From Apostichopus japonicus (lineage: Eukaryota; Echinodermata; Holothuroidea; Aspidochirotida; Stichopodidae), in contig NC_092566.1 in NCBI RefSeq assembly GCF_037975245.1, positions 12,519,001-12,583,000 on the forward strand: 64,000 nucleotides of DNA. Reading direction: 5' to 3'. Below are positions 47,134 to 58,899 of this stretch, piece by piece. Position numbers and translations under genes: made by a program. The notes under the pieces are model-generated. The model made no database searches. It was not told the DNA's origin and worked only from the letters and a program-made list of their open reading frames with translations. How positions within the stretch are numbered: the stretch's first letter is position 1; the number at the start of each line of letters is the position of its first letter.

Positions 47134-47439
47134 ACTGTAATCTGCTTATAACTGTCAATGAGTTCAAGACCTACAGTGCATGCTCTATGCTTATTCATGG
47201 TTTGTTTCATTTATTAATAGTTGCTGTAATTCTCCTGCTATTGTCATGTCTATTACAAATGCAAAATGTATGTTAAACCTCCCCAGTGAAATAAATTGTA
47301 GCAGATGGTTGGCATGCTCAGTAAATAAATAATAACTGTCTCTTTTTATAGGGAATTCAGTTTTTGGAGGAGACTGGCTATAGTTTACTCAGTGATGTAT
47401 GGAACGCCAAAAGGGCAATGTATTTTGTTGTCTCCTTTG

Positions 47440-48075
47440 ATGTCTCCTTCGATGCTGTTGTCTAATTTAATGTTGTTGTTTACTTTTATGTTGTCTCCTT
47501 TGATGTTGTTGTCTACTTTTATGCCGTTGTCTACTTTCATGTTGTTGTTTACTTCAATGTTGTTGTCTCCCTTAATGACGTTGTCTCCTTTAATGTTGTT
47601 GTCTCCCTTGATGCCGTTGTCTACTTTTATGTTGTTGTCTCCTTTTATGTTGTTGTCTCCTTTGATGCTGTTGCGTCCTTTAATGCCGTTGTCTACTTCA
47701 ATGTTGTTGTCTACTTCAATGTTGTTGTCTCCCTTAATGCCGTGGTCTACTTTAATGTTGTTGTCTCCCTTGATGCCGTTGTCTACTTTTATGTTGTTGT
47801 CTCCTTTTATGTTGTTGTCTCCTTTGATGCTGTTGCGTCCTTTAATGCCGTTGTCTACTTCAATGTTGTTGTCTACTTCAATGTTGTTGTCTCCCTTAAT
47901 GCCGTTGTCTCCTTTAATGTTGTTGTCTCCCTTGATGCCGTTGCCTCATTTAATGCTGTTGTTGTCTACTTCAGTGTTGTGTTCTCCTCTGATGCCGTTG
48001 CCTCCTTTAATGTTGTTGTCTTTTTTGATGCCGTTGTCTCATTTGATGCCGTTGTCTACTTTGATGCTGTCGGCG
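47440..48075. repeat. 18-bp minisatellite upstream of the integrase gene
   Basis: Units of the type ATGTTGTTGTCTCCTTTG or ATGCCGTTGTCTACTTTT repeat about 35 times. Because 18 is divisible by three, frames stay open and would encode hexapeptides such as MLLSPL. This is a by-product of the repeat, not evidence of a gene. Higher-order similarity exists between about 47605-47740 and 47765-47910. The array ends about 140 bp before the integrase start codon. Confidence 0.9.
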
Positions 48076-48216
48076 CTGTTCACCAAAAGCAGTATGGTAT
48101 GACGTCGTAGTACGTAATATAGCGCGCATATATGGATTGATCAGTATGTACGTGCACATAAATGTGACGGCGCAATCAAGTACGTTTATGTTCAGAAGCC
48201 AGAATAGACACGCAAA

Positions 48217-48367
48217 ATGTCAGAGCGAAATCAATTAGCCCATCTTGTCCGTCTCGGTTACACCAACAAAATAATAGCAGAAATGATGGGAGTCTCTGTT
48301 AAATCAGTCAAGAACTTACGAAAGTCCTTCAACTTGAGAAAAAAAGATATTTGTGGTCAAGTTACAG
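48217..48367 (+). CDS. Integrase-core gene exon 1: start and helix-turn-helix
   Basis: It starts at ATG 48217 ([14 protein letters not shown]) and ends at the donor ACAG|GTACGG, one base into a codon. Family members start at the same place with a similar MS-x-R-N motif, which supports the start. The helix-turn-helix occupies most of the 50 residues. Confidence 0.85.
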
Positions 48368-51300
48368 GTACGGGCCTAGGCCCTATGGCCTAGTCTTTTT
48401 ATATTTAATACAAATAATAATAGTACTAGGCCTATGTAGCTAGATAATACTGCTAATGCACGGCTCAACTCTAGTAACTCAAACTGTATTGTATTGTAAT
48501 ATACCTACTACTAATAGTAATAAAAAGTACTAGGCCTAGGCTCATTACTATACAGCCTGGTACCTTGAGTGACTCAAGCTTAAGGTCATTACATTCAAAT
48601 TCAATGGGAATCCGGGTACCAATATATGTAACACTATATATATTACAATATTGTTGACCTTGTTAGGGTTATTAGGTGATATATTTTGAAGTCCTTCTAA
48701 TATGCAAAACATTCATAACTGACAGTGCTTAGTTTATTTTCTCATTTGATTCTAAATACAGTGCATGGAACTTGTTCAATGATACCTTAATCACCAAATC
48801 TCTGTTTTTTCTGCTTATAGATCCACAACTCGATGAAATGGTGACTGCAGCCTTGACAAGAAACCCAAACTATGGGGAAAAGATGGTTCATGGACTGCTA
48901 GCTTCCAAAGGAATTAAAGTTCAGCGGCAGAGGTTGCGACAGTCTCTTCGCAGGGTTGACCCACAGGATGAGAATAATAATATTGTTATTGACTTGATCC
49001 ACACAAGTGGTGTGTGTGTGCATGTCTCTGTCTGAAGTTAAATGGGATTACTCTCCAACGTGGTATGTATAGCTTTGAATTTAATGAGCACGAGAATTCT
49101 ATTGACATTTTTGGTCAAAGGTCATTTGCAGCCAATAGAGGTCAAACACTGAAAACCATATAATCAGACTTGCTCAACCATGTCAACAGAGGTCAAACAC
49201 AGAGAAGAGGGAGGTTTGGATGAATCTCAACTTCTATATATTGAGAGTTGATGAACCATTCGTGATAATAGCATAGACATCATTATATAATACCGTACCT
49301 TCTCAACACCTGTACACTCACTGTGTCCAGAATCATAATTGAGCCAAGTTTCTTAACAGCCAAGGTACAATGAAATGTTGTAAATTCTTGTTTTCAAATG
49401 ACCCCATAATATCCAAATGAAGTAAATTGATCATTATGTTACTTATTTGGTCTTCACAAAGTTTGACCACAAGAAATAAATTTAGTAATATGATAAATAA
49501 TATAAATGTGGCAGAGGTTTATTGATGTACATTTGTCGTCTATGTTTGCATGTGACCTAAAATATGTTTTAACATAACTGTAAGCTAACTTGTGTCAGTA
49601 AAATCATTCCTTTTCTTACAGGAGTTGAAAGGAGAAAGGCAACAACATTGCACAGAAGGCAGTATCATGTGGAAGGACCAAATTCTGTTTGGCATAAAGA
49701 CGGCAACCACAAATTGATAAGGTATATACTAGTGTTTGCACCGACTACCCGACAGTCACGTCACTACCGGATCCTATTTTATTACCCGATTTCCACCTTT
49801 AAAAATGTAAAATTCTGGCATTTTTCACGTCTGAGCGGTACCGGGTAATGTATCCGGTGCGCCAAGCGGTATCTGGCAGTATAATATCTGGGCGTGCCGG
49901 CCACTAAACAGAAGTACCAGGCCTGGAAGAAAACACGCCCGGCAGTGCTCGACTTTGGTAATTACTGCCCTGAACATTAAAATAGTGCCCGGTGCCCAAA
50001 AATTTGGTACCCGGGTACCCGACAGGTAGCAGGGTCCGGGTACCCTGGTACAAATTTTCTACCCGGTGCAAACAATCGGATCAAGTTTTATACATTCACA
50101 TGGAATGCAATGAAATTAACCTAACATGTGATTAGAGTAAAAATATGTCCTGCAGGAGGGGCAGAAGAAAATTTGTGGTCACTATGGTCTAGTGTTTACA
50201 CGGGGTTACCCGGGTACCCACCCGACAGAATGCCACCTGGTTCCTTATTTATCACCTGAACCCTCAAAATCATCATGTGCAGGTCTATCACTCATCAAAT
50301 TTGCAATAAATTTGAAAAGAAACCATGAAAAATTATATACATAATGTACCCAATTACAAACAAACTGTTTAATTATCAGTTTCAATGACAAGTATCTTTG
50401 AATACATCCATTTTTGCTGGTACAGAATGTGCATTACCAGTATGTGATACAGTGCATTTAGTGTTACACAGATCATAGTGGAAATAAAATTAGGGTACCC
50501 GAGGGGTAATGTGTCTTATTACCTGAGTCCTAAATTTATTACCTGTGTAAAGACTAATATATACATGCACAGTATTGGATAGAGTGAACATTAACAATTA
50601 TTTAATGCATTCTGGGGACCAACACTAAGAGTATATGATCACATGCATTATACTCTACATTATGTCATCTCACTATCACTAATAATTCCCCCCCCCCCCA
50701 AAAAAAAAAAAATACAGCGGCAGCATTGAATTTAGTAAAGTCATATTGTGTAGTAAAGTCAAGTTGTATAGTATAAATGCTATGTAAAAGGTAAATTGAT
50801 TGGCAAATGTTAAAAATGGTGGAGCATTTTGCTATATGATACCAATTAAGTCCAACACTGCATATCGGTGATGCAGGGGCCGCCTGGTTCATAGACATTC
50901 GTGATGAACCAAGGGCCACTTTTGATTGATTAGGGGCAAGTTAATACAAAGAGTATGGTCAATTGGGCTCTGTATACAATGGATGAAATTCAAATTTAAT
51001 TCCAAATATGTTAAAGCCTATGCATAACTAGAATAAATATTGCTAAATTATTGCAGATTTGGCTTGGGTATGTGACATTGGCCCAAATTGCTGGCTTTCT
51101 ATTAAATTTGCTTTGGAATGACCAGGAGCTACTTTCTCTCAAAAGTGACCCCTGGTTCATAACCATTCTAGTAGAACCAGGGGTCACCAGGGGCTAAATG
51201 GCCCATGGCTCCTGCTTATTTCGAGCCTTGGATGCAGTAGAATTGAATGTTTGGTTTAGCATGCCAATATAAATGTACCCATTAATATAGATTTATGCAT

Positions 51301-54300
51301 GTCAACCTTGTGTGACCTCAAATGTCCATTGATTACTCCCAAGTGATGTTCGCTTCATTATTATTTGTGTACTCATTTTACTCAATACGGAGTAGTACTT
51401 ACAGATACCTAATGGTTAATTACTATATGGTGACCTGAAATGATATTTATTTCAAATTTACATTTCATACTATACAATTTTTTTCAAGGTGGCGGTTTGT
51501 CATTCATGGTGGCATTGATGGCTATAGCAGGATCCCAGTCTTCCTTCGTTGTGCTTCTAATAACAGGGCAGAGACTATGCTCTCATCATTTCAAAGAGGG
51601 GTATTAGATTTTGGACTCCCAGCAAAAGTGCGCTCAGACAAAGGAGGTGAAAATGTTCTGGTTTGTTCATTCATGATGAACCATCCTCTTCGTGGGCCCG
51701 AATCAAAGCCTTTCATCACAGGTCGGAGTGTCCACAATCAAAGGATTGAACGCTTATGGAGGGATGTTTTCACGGTAGGATGATATGTTTTACAAACTTT
51801 TTTGTAACTCTTATTTATGTTAGGGAAAATGCACATTGTACTGTCATCACATCTCCACATTTCATGATAGATGTCAATACAATTTGACACTTGGCTTATT
51901 TATCGTTCTCCTATTTCACATACCGTATATGTTCTTGAAACAATACTGAAAAAATTATATGACTCAAACCCACATATAAAGAATTATATTTTTCAGATAC
52001 AAGTTTATGATAATTACAACAAACATATCAACTTACTGCGCAGTATCCAGTATTTTTGTTATAAGCGAAAGTTTTCTGTTCCATGATAGTGAATTCAGTT
52101 TGAGATATCAGCCTAAAAACCTCAAGATATGCACAAAGGCATTGTTATTCCTTGCCGTATTGGTTTTGGTGGGTCAAATACACGGTATGAACAGTGTAGG
52201 AACTAAGCGAGGGCTGAGGGCGATTATCCCCCATTCAAAAAAGGCCCTGGAGGGCGAATTTGCCCATACATATAGTGTAAGGAAGACAGATTTGGGCAAA
52301 TTTTAGCCCCATCAGTCACAAAAGAGCCCTCCTCAGCCAAAATTTATTTGATACCCTGGTCAAATACTGTCTTGCAAAAATAACTTGAGAATACAAATGC
52401 CTACTACATCAATACTTGGTATGTGAGTTTTTTATATGGAGTACAAACACTGTTCTGCCATTCAAGTAATTGTTTTTTTTTATCGCCTATCGGGCAGGTA
52501 GTCCTGTTTTCAGTACTTATTCATTTTTCACAGGGATTCAGTTTACACTGTACTACTCATGTTATTGTTTATACTTCATTAAGCAAGCCACCTTTGACTC
52601 TTCTTATCTTTCTCTCTGCTGCCTGCTCTTTGGTCAGATCAGTTTGAGCTATCTGTAACTTCATAGCACAGCTCTGTTATGAAAGGTCAGCAGGGGGCAA
52701 GTCAGGATGGAAGAGTTGTTGATAACTTTCTCCTTGACCATACATGAGGAGGGTCTCATGGTAATGGGAGATTCACACTTATTTCTTTTCTCAGAGACCT
52801 GTGTTGTTTTTCATTATAGACATCATTCTGTTTTCAGCTTTATAGTAAGCAACACCGCATCCGCCTTACATATCGTATGCAGTTTCATTAGCTAACGTTT
52901 TCGACCTGGCTCAATTATAATCTGTAAGTTTTCTCTTTGTCTTATATGTTAGGTTAATTATTGTACTACCTTGCTTACCATGCACATGTCAGTTAATTAA
53001 GATTGTTAATTAGACATAATTAATCTATTTGTTTTCCAATTAAGAAGTATTTACCTTGTTTGCAGGTTTGCACATAATATGTTGTTTATTAAATATGGGC
53101 GACGCCATAACTATAAATATTTACTTGTGACTTGAATAAGTTAATATTAATTTAGTTACACTTGGGTTTTAATTACCTTAACCCCTGTTCAACTATGTTT
53201 ATGCTCACATATTCATGTTCCTATCAGAGTTGCGTAATACTTACGTTGCGTATTTTCCGTTCGTTGAGATGGATTGTTGTTACTAATTAATCTTAATAGT
53301 TTTTGCTCATTTGATACTCTGTTTGTTCTTTAGTAAACTTTGTTATTAATTCTTCTTAAGACAAGTTAAGAGAATTAATTGAACCCCAGAGTTATTCGAC
53401 TCTCATCACATTATAGTTATTCAGTGTAGAATATTGTACTGTGGTGAGCTTCATTTGGCCTATGGCAAGTTCGAAGTTCACCGTTATAATCTTTCATTTA
53501 AAACATTCATAGTGTTGTATTTAGCATCATTATTATTCAAGTTTATCATATCCTTTTATTTCAGTTTTACCGCGATAACATGAGTGAGGAATCTCAATAC
53601 AGTTTACAGAAACGTACTCCTGTCTTTTTCTCGTCATTTCGCTGGTTAGCTAGCTGTCTAGTGTCGCATATCTAGACGCGTCTGCGAGGGCAGCATAAAC
53701 ACCATATTGTTTGTTGTGATATTACAAGGTCAACAGTGGTCAATGAAAAACTTGTAAACACAAGAACAGTGTTTTACCAAATCCATATATGTAGGCTGCC
53801 CATATGGTGTACAAGAGCCTTTTGATTTTAGTGCCTCTTTAAAGTCATTTTAGGTCAACAAAGTTCAAACTCACCTTGTACGCCTCCCATCTTCAGAAGC
53901 AATTTTTAGCTACGTACCCAATTATGGTGACTGTCTGACTGCATAGATTTCTTTCGCATCCGGCAAGGAATAAAAATAGCTATGCTAGGATGACCTCTCC
54001 TACAAATTGGTTATGTGCATACAGATTTGGAAGGCATTTTATTATACTTGGGTATTGCTTGTTCTGGTAGTTTATGGTGACGTCATATATATTTCATTCT
54101 TGATGAGTCTCAAGGTGTAGGAATACTGTTAGCATTTGTCCCTGCATGTTGAGTTTGTTACATTTGTGAAAATCTCCAACCGAAAGTTAGAATTTATTCA
54201 TACTTGGTATTAATGTGTTGGTAGAGAGTGGGTACATGGTAATACATGTTCAAGTTGATTGATGCATATTTATTAGGGGGCGGGGCTTAAGTTTATTTTC

Positions 54301-57142
54301 TCTAAAATAGCTTGTAAACATTGTTACTGAATAACAACAAGCTGGATTGAAGTCATACTTGGTATATAGATGCGCCATAGTGAGTAGAAGAACCCTATTG
54401 ATTTTGGTGCTCATATCAAGAATATTGTTGAGGTCACAGGGTCAAATGTAAACATTCTGAATCATACTTTGTGTGGAGGTCATAATCTTTGAAGTGCTAG
54501 TTTGTGCAGTGTTTAATGTTTTAACATGGCAAGGAATCACAAAATATTTTTTTCTGGTTACCACTACTGACCACAGATGATTTTCGAAACAACTGGGATT
54601 TCATAACAACACATATTGCATGAGGTAACTAACTGCATACAAAGCATTGGCTCAACTGCAAGTTAGCATTGTATTATAGGCTGATTGTGTTCTTGGTATT
54701 AGCACCCAATTTAACCTCATAAAAATAACCCTATGAATTTTGTTAGGGGTATTTCATGTCAACATGGGTCAAACCATGAACACTTTGTAACATTAAAACG
54801 GAATCATAGTTTATTCTGGTTTTATTTATTTCAATTTGTTAATGTTTCAACAGGGGTGTGCAAGTACATACTACACGCTTTTCAGCAAACTAGAGGATGA
54901 CGGCCAACTAGACATCGCTGATGATATTGATCTGATGGCATTGCACTTGGTGTTCCTTCCAATTATAAATGACCACTTGGGGATATTTCAAAGAAGCCAC
55001 ATGCATCACAAGATCAGAACTGCAAACAACAAGACCCCCCTGCAGCTCTATCATACAGCCATAGATGAAGGACATCATGTGGATGTTATCAGTGAGGTAG
55101 ATATATATATATAGTAAAGGTGGTGGCACTCATAGTGTTCACAATTTTCGTTACACTGGATATGCAAAGTTTGTATGAGGTTCATGTGGACTCACCATTC
55201 TAAATCGTGATAACATAAGAAAGGTATTTGAGGTACTTTGCAAGTATGTGATATTTAATAGGACAATGAGCAATTTCAACGTGGAAACTTTACGAGTGCC
55301 AACCCCTTTAGATATTTAAAATTGACAGTGCATCTTCCCATTGTCAACATTTTGTAGTGATGGAGTCTCATTAGATTTCCAATGATGCCAAGAGAATGCA
55401 GCTGGAATCTACATACTTATTTTGAGGCAGTAAATATTCCACAGACTATAAATATTTAAATTATCAGGTTAGGGCCGCCTAATTAAACAAAACAAATGCA
55501 AATTAAAATGTACGAACATAGAAACATTGTCAGAGATAAATACACTTCATATATTATGGCTTACAATATGCAATTTATTAAAAATAGCAATACCAGAAGG
55601 TAAATAGACAAATTTTTGGATACCCGACGGTTCCCATTTTTTTGTACCTGTGTAAACATTAGTATCTATGAAGTCATGATGGTGTGTGTGTATGTGTGTG
55701 ACGCTCCTTGTAGTCACCATAAGTAGACAATGCCTTGGTGAATCAAGTTCGTACTTGGTATGCAGGTTCTCCATAATGAGTTCAATAATCCTACTGTTTT
55801 TGGTGAAAGTCAGAGGTCAAACTCTAACATCTGTGTGAATTCCTTCTAATCGGCTCATATTTGGTATATTGATTCCTTGTGGTTAGTACATAACCACTAT
55901 TGTTTTTGGTGTAGGTCAAAGGTCAGGAGGGGTCAAACACTGAAAATCTGGAAATATCGAATTGACAGCTTGTAATCAGCATAACTTAACAAGGTTAGCT
56001 TGTAGCCACTTTATACTTGTTTCTTAAACATGTATACCATGGGTATTAAACTAATATAAGTATCACATACACACAGGAAGTCTTGGATATAGGAGACAAT
56101 TAAGTGCCCTTAATCTGAGAAGGATATAATGAATTTTAGGTGTGTTTGATGAGGGGGGGGGGGGATGGTAACCACCAAAATTGTGTAAATATCTTGTCAA
56201 CTGGATAATCCAAGCTGGACGTGCATAAACCTGTCAAAATTTGCAATACTGGTGAGCTCAAGTGATGTTATATATTGCACATTAACCAATAGTTACAACA
56301 GTTAGTTATGTATCCTGTGATCTCAAATTCTCTTACATGAATTATACCATAGTCTGATTATTACATATCGGTTATTCACAACTTATATAACGTGACATAG
56401 ACTAGCTCACAGTGATGTGTTCAAGGGGTGTGGCATACCCACACAAACCCACTCCTACCCCACAACCCTGGAAATTATGCACACACCACTGAGAGTATAC
56501 TCATTATGTATAGGCCAAAACTATAGCTAGCGTTAATTGTAGAGTAATAAGTTCTTCAACTCCAAGCTTTATTTAGCAAGTAGCTGGGCCGAGTAGTGGA
56601 GTAGTATACTCAATAATTCTTCATAGTCAAATATACAATCTTACTAGCTACTGTGTATTCTGGTTATTGAGAGCCAATATCCTTAAAACCAATGTGCTGG
56701 ATTATGGAGTGTGCCCTTGGAGCATGAAAAAGCAAAGCAAAAAATACAGCAGCCACATAACCAGAAGAAGAGTCTTAGTCTAGGTTGGGAATTTGACCAC
56801 GAAGATGACCACATATACATCACAACACTTGCCATACATGTACATTTTCAATAAAATTCATTAAAAAACATATGGCAAGGAACAAGGAACCACTATGCAC
56901 AGTTGCGTTCTTATTTTTCTGTAACATTCTTTCAGGAAGAGATGGAGCACTACAGACATCAAGATGCAGGTTTTGTTGCTGATGCTGTCAACGTGCCAAA
57001 TGGAATTCAGCTAACAGAGGACCAACAAGCAGCATTCACCCGTGAATTCAACCTGGATGTTTCTGCACTTCGTCTGGAACAAGACCAGATCTGCTATTTC
57101 GTTGCAGCCAAAGACTTTTTGCACAACATTCTCAACAATTAA
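48217..57142 (+). CDS. Integrase-core (rve/DDE) domain protein, six exons
   Basis: Six exons with GT-AG introns encode about 390 residues: 48217-48367, 48821 to about 49009, 49622-49721, 51489-51774, 54854-55096 and 56936-57142. The N terminus is a helix-turn-helix ([20 protein letters not shown]). A linker domain ([20 protein letters not shown]...LRRVDP) follows, then a retroviral-type integrase core with [11 protein letters not shown] (first Asp), [18 protein letters not shown] (second Asp), [18 protein letters not shown] (Glu, 37 residues on) and a C-terminal helical part. The layout matches a large animal family of uncharacterised integrase-core proteins; I know no characterised member. 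The DDE residues are present, so strand transfer is conceivable, but cellular function is unknown. The frame is open throughout if exon 2 ends at 49009. Repeats fill the introns. Confidence 0.85.
48821..49009 (+). CDS. Integrase-core gene exon 2
   Basis: The acceptor is TTTCTGCTTATAG; the first bases complete the split Asp codon. It encodes [20 protein letters not shown] to SLRRVDPQ. Family proteins pass from RRVDP directly to G-V-x-R-R, yet no GT donor exists at that point (CCACAGGATGAG). The nearest usable donor in the right phase is AGTG|GTGTGT at 49009, adding about 14 residues ([14 protein letters not shown]). The 3' end of this exon is therefore uncertain. Confidence 0.75.
49622..49721 (+). 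CDS. Integrase-core gene exon 3: first catalytic Asp
   Basis: The acceptor is TTTTCTTACAG and the donor ATAAG|GTATAT, ending two bases into an Arg codon. It encodes [19 protein letters not shown] and then [14 protein letters not shown]. The Asp in WHKDGNHK is the first residue of the DDE triad. Confidence 0.88.
49730..50074. mobile_element. TAGTGTTTGCAC-type MITE next to the exon 3 donor
   Basis: It starts TAGTGTTTGCACCGACTACC eight bases after the end of exon 3 and ends ACCCGGTGCAAACA, an imperfect inverted copy of the start. Inside are many GGTACCCG-type phrases. No target duplication is clear, so the ends may have eroded. Confidence 0.6.
50190..50556. mobile_element. TAGTGTTTACAC-type MITE in intron 3
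   Basis: The ends TAGTGTTTACAC and GTGTAAAGACTA are inverted repeats with one mismatch. The body shares TCAAAATCATCATGT, ACAGGTCTATCACTCAT and TTAGTGTTACACAGATCATA-type phrases with the element at 60693-61032. The flanks show no clear target duplication. Confidence 0.7.
50557..51488. other. Rest of intron 3, no other gene
   Basis: AT-rich sequence with a C-run/A-run junction near 50690-50712 and a repeated phrase GCCCCTGGTTCAT/GAACCAGGGGTCAC near 50880 and 51150-51190. Confidence 0.4.
51489..51774 (+). CDS. Integrase-core gene exon 4: second Asp and Glu
   Basis: The acceptor is TTTTTTTCAAG and the donor ACG|GTAGGA, phase 0. It encodes the centre of the integrase fold: [37 protein letters not shown] (second Asp) and [14 protein letters not shown] (Glu). 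Confidence 0.9.
51775..54853. other. Intron 4, repeats only
   Basis: No exon fits the frame of the integrase gene here. Diverged repeat phrases of the type AAGGTCAACAGTGGTCAA (near 53725), ATACTTGGTATATAGATGCG (near 54355) and GTCACAGGGTCAAATG (near 54435) belong to a dispersed family seen also at 55.7 and 62-63.6 kb. Confidence 0.45.
54854..55096 (+). CDS. Integrase-core gene exon 5
   Basis: The acceptor is TTTCAACAG and the donor GAG|GTAGAT, phase 0 at both ends. It encodes [38 protein letters not shown] and [15 protein letters not shown], the helical C-terminal side of the integrase core that family members share. Confidence 0.9.
55097..56935. other. Intron 5, repeats and MITE fragment
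   Basis: It holds a short TA run after the donor, an end fragment of the TAGTGTTTACAC family near 55620-55661 (ending GTACCTGTGTAAACATTA), diverged GGTCAAAGGTCA repeats at about 55740-55960 and a G run near 56153. No exon seen. Confidence 0.5.
56936..57142 (+). CDS. Integrase-core gene last exon
   Basis: The acceptor is ACATTCTTTCAG. It encodes a tail of 68 residues ([20 protein letters not shown] ... [16 protein letters not shown]) and ends in TAA at 57140-57142. The tail is acidic and probably helical. The 65 bp before its acceptor are copied in inverted orientation near 62138-62200. Confidence 0.82.
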   Translation, partial: EEMEHYRHQDAGFVADAVNVPNGIQLTEDQQAAFTREFNLDVSALRLEQDQICYFVAAKDFLHNILNN

Positions 57143-57221
57143 TTGGCATTGAAAACAAGTACTGCAGATGAGTGTGAAGAGGATGTTACACTATACTACA
57201 GTATAAACACAAAAACAGTTT

Positions 57222-58165
57222 TTAGCTCAAACCAGCATGCTGGTGTGAGCTATTGTTACAGTGCGGCGTGTATCACTCTATCCGTCAACAATTGGTAAAA
57301 ACCGCTCCCACTCGCAGTGTTTAATGCAATTTCATGAAACTTGGACACAAGGACCATTGGGTATAGGGCCATCAGAGATGGTCCGAAATTGTTAATAGAG
57401 AAGTGTAAAAGGGGGAATAGTATAGCGGGGAAGGAAATGTAATTTTGTGAATACACTCAAAATGCTTCTTTTCCTACCAATTCTATGGTACTATTTAGAG
57501 CATTTGTCACATTGGTACTTTGCTAGTGCCTTCTTTGGGTTGTTTAGGATATTTTGGGCCTAAGTCACCTTGGGGCCATAGGGCCATTTTATGAAATCAC
57601 TCAAATTGAGTTGTTTCCTACAAATTTCCGGAAATTTGGTTTGGCCCTTACATTTTTGGGCCCTTAAATTTATTAGATATTTTGGGCCCTCATTTTTTTC
57701 AAAGGGGTGGGGGGGAGTGGGGGTCAAAATTTTCTTTGAACATAAAATTTTTGGCCCCATGGACCCAAAATTGGTGGAATCTGAAAAATAGCCAGAAATT
57801 TTGTGGGACAAAAAGTTTTGTGGGCCCTACATTTTCGGGGCTCTGGAAGGTATGACCTTATGCACCATTTGTTGATTCCTTGACAGCAGCAAAGTCACGG
57901 TCAAGCTAAAGTGGTTACAAGCAAGGGATGTCACATGTGTGACAGCCCTTGCTTGTAACCACTTTAGCTCGAAGTGTAATATATTTAACTTGAGTGGAAT
58001 TCAATTAAGCTAAAGTGAAATAAAATTTGACTTAGGTAAAATGTATTTACTAAAGTGTAATATATAGAGTGTTAAGAAAATCCAAACTCTCTGTCCGTTT
58101 TTGGTTGCAAAGAGGGTGTAAATTGATACTAGAGAACTAATGGTGCAGAGCTCACACCATAAGTG
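57222..58165. repeat. Dispersed repeat with palindromic ends
   Basis: The segment starts with the palindromic AGCTCAAACCAGCATGCTGG plus TGTGAGCT and ends near AGCTCACACCAT. Just inside is TACAGTGCGGCGTGTATCAC, a phrase I associate with widespread invertebrate repeats. A second palindrome lies at 57904-57969. Non-coding. Confidence 0.55.
57904..57969. repeat. Near-perfect 66-bp palindrome
   Basis: The arms at 57904-57935 and 57938-57969 are reverse complements over 32 bp with one mismatch and a 2-bp centre. They run AGCTAAAGTGGTTACAAGC and on through GGATGTCACA. Confidence 0.88.
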
Positions 58166-58304
58166 GGGTCATGTTATGATACTGTGCAACACTCCTTAGA
58201 AGAGGAGGCATTTTCTAAGGTGTTTACACAAAATGACACCCAAATGACCACTACATGACCATTGACCCCAACTTCCTGAACACCCCCAAATGAAGCACCA
58301 CGAT

Positions 58305-58500
58305 AGTATCAATATGACAAACAATCAAGACTGCGCCATAAACACTGCAGGAAAAGAATCTTTTTCAGTGTTTTCATGAAATTACCCAAATCCCCACAAG
58401 ATAGTATCAATATGACAAACAATCAAGACTGCACCATAAACACTGCAGTAAAAGAAGCATTTTCAGTGTTTTCATGAAATTACCCAAATACCCACTGACC
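58305..58500. repeat. Two-copy tandem repeat, unit 98 bp
   Basis: AGTATCAATATGACAAACAA, then AAGACTGC and CCATAAACACTGCAG, starts at 58305 and again at 58403. Both are followed by TTTTCATGAAATTACCCAAA. Copies are highly similar. A third, diverged start lies near 58540. Confidence 0.8.
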
Positions 58501-58899
58501 CTAAATCCATGAACACCTCAAATGAAGCACTCCAAAAGTAGCACTATGACACACAAACATGACTGTGTCATAATTATTCATTTCTATGGCAGTTTTAAGC
58601 TAGATACAGCAGTTTTAGGATAAAGTATATACATATAAGCATTGTATATGCTAGATAACGTAAAATGCAACGTTACCTCAGGATAATACTCGTCACACCA
58701 TGTAGTATTTGTGAAGGTAGGCTGCAATTATTAAGGGCCAGGTCAAGGAAAATCAGAACAAAACAAACTCTTATAATCTAAAGTCCAATTTTGTGATCAA
58801 AATCAATGAAATTTGTCAATGGAAAAAAAAAAATGTTTGGAATAAAACAGAATAACAACAAACATTTGCATAAGATATGTTTCATAGTAAATATATTAA

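Noticed and set aside
47392-48110. Open frame of hexapeptide repeats (MLLSPL type)
   Set aside because: It is a by-product of the 18-bp minisatellite; two frames are open over the same bases.
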